Origin: Actinomycetospora straminea
GTDB taxonomy: Bacteria > Actinomycetota > Actinomycetes > Mycobacteriales > Pseudonocardiaceae
Assembly (NCBI RefSeq): GCF_028737255.1
Contig: NZ_JAQZAN010000020.1
Coordinates: 49,606-113,605 of the forward strand
DNA: 64,000 nucleotides
Direction of reading: 5' to 3'
Part shown: in pieces, positions 56,122 through 64,000 of the stretch
Position numbering within the stretch: position 1 is the stretch's first letter
Layout of the letters: each line of letters begins with the position of its first letter
Notes under the pieces: generated by a model
Database searches by the model: none
The model's input: only the letters and a program-made list of their open reading frames with translations
What the model was told of the DNA's origin: nothing
Program-made: the position numbers and the translations under genes

Positions 56122-56713
56122 CGACGGGGGCCGAGCGCCCGTGAGCGCGGCCGGGTCGCGCCCCGGAGAGCCCCGGCCGCCGGAGCGTGCGGTGCCGCCC
56201 GAGCGCCCCGAGCGTGCTGTGCCCGAGGTCCGGGTGCGCCGGGCCGGTCCCACCGACGGCGACGCGGTCGCGGCGCTGCGCCGTGCCTGGGTGGAGCAGC
56301 GCGGGCGTGCCGCGCCCGGCGAGGACCCGGGCTTCGAGCAGGGTTTCGCGACGTGGTGGCGCGCCGAGCTGTCCCACCACGTCGTGTGGGTGGCCGAGGC
56401 CCGCAGCGGCGAGGACTGGGCGGCCGTCGGGTCCCTCGACGTCGCCGAGGTCGCCGCCATGCCCGCGCCCGGACGGCCGGGGGAGCGGTGGGGCTACGTC
56501 GGCAGCCTCGTCGCGCTCGGGGCCGCGCCGCGCGGGGTGCCCCGCAAGCTCCTCGGCGCGGCCGTCGCCCACGCCCGCGCGCGGGGGCTGGTGCGCCTCG
56601 TGCTGCGCCCGTCGCCGGCGGGCGCGGCCTTCTACCGCGCCGCCGGGTTCACCCCGGCCGGTGACGACATCGTGGTCCTGCCCACCGGCGGGGGACCGGG
56701 AGGGACGAGCTGA
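56111..56713 (+). CDS. GNAT-family N-acetyltransferase
   Basis: A 200-residue protein with a GNAT domain from about residue 45 (VRVRRAGPTDGDAVAALRRA); motif A is in GYVGSLVALGAAPRGVPRKL, LLGAAVAHARARGLVRLVLR, and the final AFYRAAGFTPAG is motif B. The N-terminal 40 residues are Pro/Arg-rich. GTG 56111 overlaps the previous gene; GTG 56141 is an alternative start closer to the domain. It shares an operon with radical SAM and DUF2344 genes. Acceptor substrate unknown. Confidence 0.83.
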   Translation: MTSDDGGRAPVSAAGSRPGEPRPPERAVPPERPERAVPEVRVRRAGPTDGDAVAALRRAWVEQRGRAAPGEDPGFEQGFATWWRAELSHHVVWVAEARSGEDWAAVGSLDVAEVAAMPAPGRPGERWGYVGSLVALGAAPRGVPRKLLGAAVAHARARGLVRLVLRPSPAGAAFYRAAGFTPAGDDIVVLPTGGGPGGTS

Positions 56714-57537
56714 TGGCGGAGACGCAGGGCGGACGGCCCTCGGTGCTCAAGGCCAAGGCCGGCGACGCGCCGCACCCGTCGGCGCCGGTCGTCGGGAAGC
56801 TCCGCATGCGCTACGCCAAGCGCGGGCGGGCGCGGTTCAGCTCCCACCGCGACATCGCGCGGACGATGGAATGGACGCTGCGACGCGCGGGGGTGCCCGT
56901 GGCCCTGTCGCAAGGGTTCAGCCCGCACCCGCGGCTGTCGTGGATCGGGGCGGCCCCCACCGGCGCGGCGAGCGAGGCGGAGTACCTCGAGATCGGCGTC
57001 ACCGAGCACCTCGACCCGGCGGTCGTGGCCCGCGAGGTCGACGCGGTGCTGCCCGACGGGCTGGCCGTGATCGAGGTCGTGCCGGCCGGCCCGGGCGCGC
57101 TCGCCGACCGGATCGACACCAGCGTCTGGGAGATCGAGACGCCCGGCGTGCCCGACGACGCCCTGGCGCCGGCGATCGAGGCGTTCCTGGCCGCGCCGGA
57201 GGTGTCGGTGGAACGCGTCACCAAGAACGGTCCGAAGCCCCTGGACGTGCGAGCAGCGGTCGCCGAACTGCGTCTTTCGCTCACCCGGACGGACGAACCG
57301 GCCGACGCCGACCGGGAGGACCGTGCACGAGCGGCGACGTGTGGGAGACTGACAGCGGTCGTACGGCACACCACGCCGGCCGCACGACCCGACGATGTGT
57401 GCAGTGCCCTCCGCGCCGTCGCCGGCCTCGAGTTCCCGGAGCCCAACAGGGCCACCCGGTGGGCGCAGGGACGGCTCGACGAGCGCGGGGAGCTGATCGA
57501 CCCGCTCGCGGCGGACCGCGCGGCACCCACCGCGTAG
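56713..57537 (+). CDS. TIGR03936/DUF2344-family protein
   Basis: A 274-residue protein of the DUF2344 family: KLRMRYAKRGRARFSSHRDI, ARTMEWTLRRAGVPVALSQG, FSPHPRLSWIGAAPTG are the family's conserved N-terminal segments. It is fused to the TIGR03960 radical SAM in some bacteria, suggesting cooperation. ATG 56713 overlaps the previous stop by one base (TGATG). RNase E/G starts 184 bp downstream. Confidence 0.92.
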   Translation: MAETQGGRPSVLKAKAGDAPHPSAPVVGKLRMRYAKRGRARFSSHRDIARTMEWTLRRAGVPVALSQGFSPHPRLSWIGAAPTGAASEAEYLEIGVTEHLDPAVVAREVDAVLPDGLAVIEVVPAGPGALADRIDTSVWEIETPGVPDDALAPAIEAFLAAPEVSVERVTKNGPKPLDVRAAVAELRLSLTRTDEPADADREDRARAATCGRLTAVVRHTTPAARPDDVCSALRAVAGLEFPEPNRATRWAQGRLDERGELIDPLAADRAAPTA

Positions 57538-57721
57538 TCCCCCGGACGGGCCCGGTCGGCCTCGGTGCTCCCACCTCGGCGATCGCACGGTCCGACGGCT
57601 CCGAGAGACCCGCCGGTCGTGCCGCAGTCGGCGGCCGTCCCCGACGACCGTCCAGGCGAGACCACGCGAGGTCCCCGTGTGGCCGCGACCCCCGGGTCGC
57701 GCCCGGGGGCGGAGGAGATGG

Positions 57722-60700
57722 ATGACCGACATCGACACCCCCTCCGGCGGAGACTCCGCCGCGGGGGGTTCCGTCGCACCCGGACGCCCCGACGACGCGG
57801 CCCTGGCCGCGCTCCCGGACAAGGTGCGGGTGCACGCCCTGGCCCGTGTCGTGGGCACGTCCAGCCGCGAGCTGCTGGCCGTGCTCGCCCGGCTCGGGGT
57901 GGGGGCGCGCAGCGCCCAGTCCAGCGTCGACCGGGGCGTCGTCGCCCAGGTGGTCGAGGACCTGTTCCCGGCCGAGGGCGCGGTGGCCGCCCCGGTCGCG
58001 CAGGCCACCCCGGGCGCCGCCGCGGTGCTCGACGACCTGCCCGAGCCCGCGGACTCCGTGCCCGCGCTCGACACCACGCCCGACACCACGGACGACACCA
58101 CGGACGACACCACGCCCGACACCGGTGCTGGTGTCGGTGACGGCGCGACGACCCTGCCCGGCCAGGCCCCCGCGAGCGCGCCGAGCGCCGCCGCGCCGGC
58201 CTTCGCCGCGCCGATGTTCCTGGCGCCCGAGTCGACGAGCACCCCGGAGGCCGCGCCGTCCCGCACGCGCCGGCGTCGGGGCAGCCGCTCGACCGGCGTC
58301 GTGACCCCGGGCGAGGCCACCGAGACCGAGACCACCGGCGAGCCCGCCCCCACCGAGGACGAGCAGCCCGCCCCCGCCGAGGCCTCCGCCCCGGCCGACA
58401 CCACCGCGGCGCCGGAGACCGGCCCCGAGACGGGCGAGCCGGGCGACGGTGACGACGACGAGGACGGCGGCCGTCGCCGGCGGCGCCGCGGGCGTCGCGG
58501 TCGCGGTCGCGGCCGTGGCGGCAGCGACGACGCCGACGGCAGCGACGGCAGCGACACCGAGGGCGACGACCAGGGCGAGTCGGACGACGCGTCCGGCGCC
58601 GGCGACGCGTCCGGCTCGTCCGGCTCGTCCGATGACGGCAGCGACGACGGCGACGACAGCGGGGACGACGAGGACACCGCCGAGGGCAGCGAGGGCGAGT
58701 CGTCCGGCGGCTCGCGGCGCCGCCGTCGCCGGCGTCGCCGCTCGTCGGACGACGGCTCCTCGGACAGCGCATCCGGCGGCTCGTCCGACGGCTCCACCGA
58801 TCGCGACGACCCGCCGGACACCGTCACCCACGTCCGCGATCGCGTCGAGCGCCCCGAGGGCGGCCGCTCCTCCAACGACGAGGTCCGCGGCGTCAAGGGC
58901 TCGACGCGCCTCGAGGCCAAGCGCCAGCGCCGCCGCGACGGCCGCGAGTCCGGCCGACGCCGCCCGGCGATCCTCTCCGAGTCGGAGTTCCTGGCCCGCC
59001 GCGAGGCCGTCGAGCGCACCATGGTCGTGCGCCAGCAGGCCGGGCGCAGCCAGATCGGGGTGCTCGAGGACGGCGTCCTCGTGGAGCACTTCGTGGCGGG
59101 CGAGGGCCAGAACTCGATGGTCGGCAACGTCTACCTCGGCCGAGTGCAGAACGTGCTCCCGTCGATGGAGGCCGCGTTCGTCGACATCGGTCGGGGCCGC
59201 AACGCCGTGCTCTACGCCGGCGAGGTCAACTGGGACGCCTCGGGCCTCGAGGGCAAGCAGCGCAAGATCGAGCAGGCGCTGTCGACCGGCGACCAGGTGC
59301 TCGTCCAGGTGACGAAGGACCCGGTGGGGCACAAGGGCGCGCGCCTGACCACCCAGATCAGCCTGCCCGGCCGCTTCCTGGTCTACGTGCCCGCGGGCGG
59401 GGCCACCGGCATCAGCCGCAAGCTCCCCGACACCGAGCGCAAGCGCCTCAAGGAGATCCTCAAGCGGATCGTCCCCGACGAGTCGGGCGTGATCATCCGC
59501 ACGGCCGCCGAGGGCGTCAGCGAGGAGGACCTGGAGCGCGACGTCCGCCGCCTCACCGCGCAGTGGGAGGCCATCGAGTCCTCGGCCGCGGGCGCGAAGA
59601 GCTCGAAGGGCCCGACGCTGGTCTACGAGGAGCCCGACCTCCTCATCCGCGTCGTGCGCGACATGTTCAACGAGGACTTCTCCTCGCTCGTCGTCTCCGG
59701 CGAGCGGGCGTGGGAGACCCTCGAGGGCTACGTCGCGCACGTCGCCCCCGAGCTCGCGGGGCGCCTGACGCGCCACGTGGGCCCGCAGGACGTCTTCGCC
59801 GCCTACCGGATCGACGAGCAGCTGATCAAGGCACTGGACCGCAAGGTGTGGCTGCCCTCGGGCGGCACGCTGGTCATCGACCGCACCGAGGCGATGACCG
59901 TCGTCGACGTCAACACCGGGAAGTTCACCGGCTCCGGGGGCAACCTCGAGGAGACGGTCACCCGCAACAACCTCGAGGCCGCCGAGGAGATCGTCCGCCA
60001 GCTCCGGCTGCGCGACATCGGCGGCATGATCGTGATCGACTTCATCGACATGGTCCTGGAGTCGAACCGCGACCTCGTGCTGCGCCGGCTCACCGAGTGC
60101 CTGGGCCGTGACCGCACCCGTCACCAGGTCTCGGAGGTCACCTCGCTGGGCCTCGTGCAGATGACGCGCAAGCGCGTCGGCCAGGGGCTGCTCGACGAGT
60201 TCTCGACGACCTGCGAGCACTGCCGCGGTCGCGGCGTCATCGTCTCCACCGAGCCGGTGATCGGCCACGAGCACGGCGCGTCAGCGTCGAACGGCAGCGG
60301 CGGGTCCACCGGCTCGAACGGGTCGGGCAAGGGCGGCGAGGGCAAGAGCGAGGGCAAGGGCGAGGGCAAGAGCGGCGGCGAGGGCGGGTCGTCCGGGCGC
60401 CGCAGCCGGCGCGGCCGCCGGGCCGAGCGCTCCGAGGGCGCCTCGCCCGCGACCGTCGCGGCCGCCACCGGCCTGCTGTCGGGCGACGACGAGGACGAGC
60501 CGGAGACCACCGAGCCCGCCGCGGTCGCCACCGCCGCCGAGGCCACGGCCGAGGCTCCCGCCGAGGCCGGCCCCGGCGACTCCGGCACCGTCGGGAACGG
60601 GGACGCCGCCGCCGAGACCGTCGTCGAGGCGGACGAGGCCGAGGTCGAGCTGGAGGCGGGGCTCGCGACGGCCAGCGCCGCGGGCAGCGCCGCCGAGGCC

Positions 60701-61069
60701 GAGGAGACCGACGCCACCGGGGACGCCGAGCCCGTCGAGCAGACGATCCACGAGGCGGTGCAGGCCGAGGTCGCCCTGGAGGCCGACCTCGCCGAGCACA
60801 CCCCGGGCGCCAACGGCACCACACCGACGGAGCCCGAGCCCGAGCGGCCGCGCATCACCGGCGCCATCGGCGGCGGTGCCAACGGCGGCCTGTCTCGCGG
60901 CCGTGACGAGGGCCTGGTCACTCCTGCGGGGCCGGCCACCGAGGAGCCGGCCGACGAGCCGGCCACGGTGCCGGCCGCCGTGCCCACGGGCAGCGGCTCG
61001 GCCCGCCCCCGGCGGCGCCGCGCCGCCTCCCGCCCGGCCGGTCCGCCGGCCGGCGGATCGGACAGCTGA
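57722..61069 (+). CDS. rne: Ribonuclease E/G family protein
   Basis: An 1115-residue RNase E/G. Residues about 34-80 resemble an IF2 N-terminal domain ([22 protein letters not shown]), followed by about 330 residues of acidic and Arg/Gly low-complexity sequence ([23 protein letters not shown]). The S1 domain begins near 460 ([20 protein letters not shown]), catalytic Asp residues are in [10 protein letters not shown] and MIVIDFIDM, and the zinc link is CEHC near 830. A 270-residue acidic tail ends with a basic run. It processes rRNA and turns over mRNA at the membrane or in a degradosome. ATG 57722 follows GGAGGAG. Confidence 0.95.
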   Translation: MTDIDTPSGGDSAAGGSVAPGRPDDAALAALPDKVRVHALARVVGTSSRELLAVLARLGVGARSAQSSVDRGVVAQVVEDLFPAEGAVAAPVAQATPGAAAVLDDLPEPADSVPALDTTPDTTDDTTDDTTPDTGAGVGDGATTLPGQAPASAPSAAAPAFAAPMFLAPESTSTPEAAPSRTRRRRGSRSTGVVTPGEATETETTGEPAPTEDEQPAPAEASAPADTTAAPETGPETGEPGDGDDDEDGGRRRRRRGRRGRGRGRGGSDDADGSDGSDTEGDDQGESDDASGAGDASGSSGSSDDGSDDGDDSGDDEDTAEGSEGESSGGSRRRRRRRRRSSDDGSSDSASGGSSDGSTDRDDPPDTVTHVRDRVERPEGGRSSNDEVRGVKGSTRLEAKRQRRRDGRESGRRRPAILSESEFLARREAVERTMVVRQQAGRSQIGVLEDGVLVEHFVAGEGQNSMVGNVYLGRVQNVLPSMEAAFVDIGRGRNAVLYAGEVNWDASGLEGKQRKIEQALSTGDQVLVQVTKDPVGHKGARLTTQISLPGRFLVYVPAGGATGISRKLPDTERKRLKEILKRIVPDESGVIIRTAAEGVSEEDLERDVRRLTAQWEAIESSAAGAKSSKGPTLVYEEPDLLIRVVRDMFNEDFSSLVVSGERAWETLEGYVAHVAPELAGRLTRHVGPQDVFAAYRIDEQLIKALDRKVWLPSGGTLVIDRTEAMTVVDVNTGKFTGSGGNLEETVTRNNLEAAEEIVRQLRLRDIGGMIVIDFIDMVLESNRDLVLRRLTECLGRDRTRHQVSEVTSLGLVQMTRKRVGQGLLDEFSTTCEHCRGRGVIVSTEPVIGHEHGASASNGSGGSTGSNGSGKGGEGKSEGKGEGKSGGEGGSSGRRSRRGRRAERSEGASPATVAAATGLLSGDDEDEPETTEPAAVATAAEATAEAPAEAGPGDSGTVGNGDAAAETVVEADEAEVELEAGLATASAAGSAAEAEETDATGDAEPVEQTIHEAVQAEVALEADLAEHTPGANGTTPTEPEPERPRITGAIGGGANGGLSRGRDEGLVTPAGPATEEPADEPATVPAAVPTGSGSARPRRRRAASRPAGPPAGGSDS

Positions 61070-61077
61070 TCCCCCCG

Positions 61078-61105
61078 GCACCCCGGGGTCCGGACCCCGG
61101 GGTGC
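61078..61105 (+). terminator. Perfect 28-bp palindrome after rne
   Basis: GCACCCCGGGGTCC and its exact complement, directly following the rne stop by 8 bases. It ends 8 bases before the rplU -10 box, so it separates the two transcripts. Confidence 0.75.
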
Positions 61106-61112
61106 GGGCGGG

Positions 61113-61118
61113 TACCCT
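61113..61118 (+). promoter_or_regulatory. -10 box TACCCT of the rplU-rpmA operon
   Basis: TACCCT, a TANNNT element just behind the rne terminator. It predicts an rplU leader of about 115 nt, long enough for a regulatory structure. Confidence 0.5.
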
Positions 61119-61238
61119 TGGACGTCGGTGCCCGCCGGGTCACGAGCAAGACGCCCGCGGCACCAGCGCGCCGGGTCCGCACCGCACGGGCCGCGCCGGA
61201 GCCGGAAGCCACCTGTCAGACGAGGAGTCCCGCGGAAG

Positions 61239-61538
61239 ATGTACGCGATCGTGAAGACCGGCGGCAAGCAGTACAAGGTCGCGGTCGGCGACGTCATCGA
61301 CGTGGAGCTCCTCGACGGTGACACGGTCGACCTCCAGCCGGTGCTGGTCGTCGACGGCAGCACCGTGCTCAGCTCGGCGTCGGACCTGGAGAAGGTCTCG
61401 ATCTCCGGCAACATCGTCGGGGACGCCAAGGGCCCGAAGATCAAGATCCTGAAGTACAAGAACAAGACCGGGTACAAGCGGCGCGTCGGCCACCGCCAGC
61501 GCTACAGCCGCCTCGAGGTCACGAACATCTCGAAGTAA
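61239..61538 (+). CDS. rplU: 50S ribosomal protein L21
   Basis: A 99-residue L21 with the family start [18 protein letters not shown] and the C-terminal RNA-binding stretch [19 protein letters not shown]. It binds 23S rRNA domain I in the large subunit. It begins an operon with rpmA (11 bp apart) and probably obgE. Confidence 0.97.
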   Translation: MYAIVKTGGKQYKVAVGDVIDVELLDGDTVDLQPVLVVDGSTVLSSASDLEKVSISGNIVGDAKGPKIKILKYKNKTGYKRRVGHRQRYSRLEVTNISK

Positions 61539-61549
61539 GGGGAGCAGCC

Positions 61550-61819
61550 ATGGCTCACAAGAAGGGTGCATCCAGCTCCCGCAACGGCCGCGACTCCAAC
61601 GCCCAGCGGCTCGGGGTCAAGCGCTTCGGCGGCCAGGTCGTCAAGGCCGGCGAGATCCTCGTCCGCCAGCGCGGCACCAAGTTCCACCCGGGCACCGGTG
61701 TCGGCCGCGGCGGCGACGACACGCTGTTCGCCCTCGTCCCCGGCGCCGTGACCTTCGGGTCGCGCCGCGGGCGCAAGAACGTCAGCGTCATCCCGGCGGA
61801 GGAGACCGTCTCCGCCTGA
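61550..61819 (+). CDS. rpmA: 50S ribosomal protein L27
   Basis: An 89-residue L27: [60 protein letters not shown]. The N terminus reaches toward the peptidyl transferase centre; there is no cleavable extension of the Firmicutes type. GGGGAG lies before the ATG. A hairpin with a short T-run follows. Confidence 0.98.
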   Translation: MAHKKGASSSRNGRDSNAQRLGVKRFGGQVVKAGEILVRQRGTKFHPGTGVGRGGDDTLFALVPGAVTFGSRRGRKNVSVIPAEETVSA

Positions 61820-61841
61820 GGTACCTCCAGCAGTAGCGTCA

Positions 61842-61871
61842 GGGGTGGGTCCGGGAACGGGCCCACCCCTT
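61842..61871 (+). terminator. Terminator after rpmA
   Basis: GGGGTGGG pairs with CCCACCCC, extended by two G-C pairs around a loop, then TTTCGTT. It lies 23 bp after the rpmA stop and may partly terminate before obgE. Confidence 0.65.
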
Positions 61872-61918
61872 TCGTTCGTCACCACCCCCTCGATCACCGG
61901 GAAGGACAGCACTCCGCG

Positions 61919-63403
61919 ATGGCCCGCTTCGTCGACCACGTGACGCTGCACGTCACGGCGGGCAGCGGCGGCCACGGCTGTGCGTCGATCCGCCGCGAGA
62001 AGTTCGTGCCCCTCGGGGGCCCCGACGGCGGCAACGGCGGGCGCGGCGGGGACGTCGTCCTCGTCGTCGACCCCGGCGTGCACACCCTGCTCGACTTCCA
62101 CCACCGCCCGCACGCGACGGCCGGCAACGGCCGCCCGGGGCAGGGCAGCTTCCGCAACGGGGCGAACGCCGAGGACATCGAGCTCGCGGTGCCCGAGGGC
62201 ACGGTGGTCCTCGACGCCGACGGCGAGGTGTTGGGTGACCTCACCGGCCCGGGCACGCGGTTCGTCGCCGCGCGCGGCGGCCGCGGCGGGCTGGGCAACG
62301 CGGCGCTGGCCGGACCCTCGCGCAAGGCGCCGGGGTTCGCGCTGCTGGGGGAGCCCGGCGAGTCGCGCGACCTGGTGCTCGAACTGCGGTCGATGGCCGA
62401 CGTCGGGCTCGTCGGCTACCCGAGCGCGGGCAAGTCGTCGCTGGTCAGCGCACTGAGCGCCGCCAAGCCGAAGATCGCCGACTACCCGTTCACCACGCTC
62501 GCGCCCAACCTCGGCGTCGTCTCCGCGGGCGGCAGCACGTTCACCGTCGCCGACGTCCCCGGCCTCATCCCGGGCGCGAGCAGCGGCAAGGGCCTGGGCC
62601 TGGACTTCCTGCGGCACATCGAACGATGCTCGGTGCTCGTGCACGTCGTCGACTGCGCGACCTTCGAGCCCGACCGCGACCCGGTCTCGGACATCCGCGC
62701 CCTCGAGCACGAGCTCGCGGCCTACACCCCGGCGCTGGGCACCGACCTCGCCGCGCGGCCCCGCATCGTCGCCCTCAACAAGATCGACGTGCCGGACGCC
62801 GCCGAGCTCGCGGAGATGGTCCACGACGACGTGGCGGCGTTCGGGTGGCCGGTCGTGGAGATCTCGACGGCGTCGCACGCGGGGCTGGACACCCTCGCCT
62901 ACGCGATGGCCGCCGCCGTCGACGACGCCCGCCGGAGCGCGGTGCCCTCCACCGCGCCGCGGGTCGTGCTGCGGCCCACCGCGGTCGACGACACCGGCTT
63001 CACCGTCGTGCCGGACCCCGAGGAGGGCTTCCTCGTCAAGGGCGAGAAGCCCGAGCGGTGGGTCCGCCAGACCGACTTCGCCAACGACGAGGCCGTCGGC
63101 TACCTCGCCGACCGGCTCGCGCGCCTCGGCGTCGAGGAGGCCCTCGCCGAGGCGGGCGCCGTGCCCGGCGACATGGTGACGATCGGCGTGCACACCTTCG
63201 ACTGGGAGCCCTCGACGCCCGCCGGGGTCGCCGCCATGCGCGGCAACCGGGGCACCGACCCGCGCCTCGAGGGGCAGGGTCTGGCCGAGCGCGCCTCGGC
63301 GACCGAGCGCCGCGCCGCACGCGACGAGCGCCGACGCCACCGCAGCGACGACGAGCTCGGCGTCGCGCCCTGGCACGAGGACTACGACGAGGACGGCCGG
63401 TGA
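61919..63403 (+). CDS. obgE: GTPase Obg
   Basis: A 494-residue Obg protein. Residues 1-158 form the glycine-rich Obg fold ([39 protein letters not shown]); the GTPase domain has the P loop GYPSAGKSS, switch [20 protein letters not shown] and NKID; the C-terminal OCT domain follows near 350-430 ([15 protein letters not shown]), with a basic, acidic-ended tail. It acts in large-subunit assembly and stress response. ATG 61919 is the family start ([12 protein letters not shown]). The proB start overlaps its stop. Confidence 0.97.
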   Translation: MARFVDHVTLHVTAGSGGHGCASIRREKFVPLGGPDGGNGGRGGDVVLVVDPGVHTLLDFHHRPHATAGNGRPGQGSFRNGANAEDIELAVPEGTVVLDADGEVLGDLTGPGTRFVAARGGRGGLGNAALAGPSRKAPGFALLGEPGESRDLVLELRSMADVGLVGYPSAGKSSLVSALSAAKPKIADYPFTTLAPNLGVVSAGGSTFTVADVPGLIPGASSGKGLGLDFLRHIERCSVLVHVVDCATFEPDRDPVSDIRALEHELAAYTPALGTDLAARPRIVALNKIDVPDAAELAEMVHDDVAAFGWPVVEISTASHAGLDTLAYAMAAAVDDARRSAVPSTAPRVVLRPTAVDDTGFTVVPDPEEGFLVKGEKPERWVRQTDFANDEAVGYLADRLARLGVEEALAEAGAVPGDMVTIGVHTFDWEPSTPAGVAAMRGNRGTDPRLEGQGLAERASATERRAARDERRRHRSDDELGVAPWHEDYDEDGR

Positions 63404-64000
63404 GCGCCCGCGAGGCCGTCGCGGGCGCGCGACGCCTCGTGGTCAAGATCGGGTCCTCGTCGTTGACCACCGTCGACGGCGGGCTGGACGTCGCCAAGCT
63501 CGACGCGCTGGTCGACGCCGTGGCCGCGCGGGCCGCGAGCACCCAGGTGGTGCTCGTCTCGTCCGGCGCGATCGCGGCCGGCCTGCGCCCGCTCGGGCTG
63601 CCGCGCCGGCCCCGGGACCTCGCGACCCAGCAGGCCGCGGCCGGCGTCGGGCAGCTGCACCTGACCCGCGCCTACGCCGAGGCCTTCGCCCGCCACGGCC
63701 GCAGGGTCGGGCAGGTGCTGCTGACCTCGCACGACGTCGTGCGCCGCCAGCCCTACCGCAACGCGCAGCGCACGTTCGAGCGCCTGCTCGGGCTCGGCGT
63801 GGTGCCGGTGGTCAACGAGAACGACACGGTCGCCACCGACGAGATCCGCTTCGGCGACAACGACCGGCTCGCCGCGCTCGTCGCCCACGTCATCTCCGCC
63901 GACGCGCTGGTGCTGCTCTCCGACGTCGACGGGGTCTACGACGCCGACCCCCGCTCGCCGGGCGCCACGCTGGTCCGCGAGGTGACGGGCGGCAGGGAGG
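63400..64000 (+). CDS. proB: Glutamate 5-kinase, N-terminal part (3' end outside window)
   Basis: About 200 residues are visible. [10 protein letters not shown] is the ATP-binding start of the amino acid kinase fold, [12 protein letters not shown] and [10 protein letters not shown] are conserved, [19 protein letters not shown] is the substrate-binding motif, and [14 protein letters not shown] the nucleotide segment. It catalyses the first step of proline synthesis. GTG 63400 overlaps the obgE stop (GTGA), so the two genes are translated together. Confidence 0.97.
   Translation, partial: MSAREAVAGARRLVVKIGSSSLTTVDGGLDVAKLDALVDAVAARAASTQVVLVSSGAIAAGLRPLGLPRRPRDLATQQAAAGVGQLHLTRAYAEAFARHGRRVGQVLLTSHDVVRRQPYRNAQRTFERLLGLGVVPVVNENDTVATDEIRFGDNDRLAALVAHVISADALVLLSDVDGVYDADPRSPGATLVREVTGGRE

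Overview
The window is chromosomal DNA from a high-GC actinomycete. GTG starts are frequent, TANNNT boxes sit 6-8 bases before several start codons (leaderless mRNAs), and clpP occurs as a clpP1-clpP2 pair. Gene content and order (tig-clpP1-clpP2-clpX; folC-DUF4233-ndk; TIGR03960-TIGR03936-rne/rng-rplU-rpmA-obgE-proB) fit the Pseudonocardiales, possibly Pseudonocardia; the genus is an inference.

Positions 1-18866 are accessory metabolism and regulation: the end of a LysR regulator, an SDR divergent from a P450/3Fe-4S ferredoxin pair, a TetR regulator with an NCS2 permease, a cupin, an oxidoreductase, a DinB protein, a serine hydrolase and a DMT exporter. A rifamycin monooxygenase-like gene follows, with a 19-bp element identical to the rifamycin-associated element (RAE) as I recall it, shared with a divergent VOC gene. 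Then come an SDR, a DUF3159 membrane protein divergent from an MmyB-type regulator, an aquaporin, and a LysR/MFS pair.

Positions 18881-39053 are a mobile island bounded by a perfect 46-bp direct repeat of the 3' half of tRNA-Gly(TCC). The right part (about 33.1-38.9 kb) is an actinomycete integrative and conjugative element (AICE) core: control region, small accessory genes, membrane protein, FtsK/TraB-like translocase, rolling-circle Rep, Xis and tyrosine integrase next to the intact tRNA. The left part carries an unusual signalling cluster: five GAF-ANTAR genes (two pairs forming an inverted duplication), two short ANTAR-like proteins, two STAS-like proteins and a 65-aa protein. A third, diverged att copy at 26365 suggests stepwise accretion. 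Between cluster and AICE core lie an XRE-type regulator with an overlapping methyltransferase gene, and an AT-richer 804-aa gene combining a zinc ribbon with a PD-(D/E)XK-like nuclease motif. That gene is the best candidate here for an undescribed, perhaps defensive, function.

Positions 39084-64000 are core genome: tRNA-Gly, a 24-codon ORF, tRNA-Pro, small metabolic genes, a cysteine-cluster/pentapeptide fusion preceded by a 31-codon ORF, the trigger factor/Clp module, an esterase, fdhD, an OFA transporter with its 43-aa small subunit, folC-DUF4233-ndk, a decayed DUF559 gene bracketed by related inverted repeats, and the radical SAM-RNase E/G-L21-L27-Obg-ProB block, cut by the window end.
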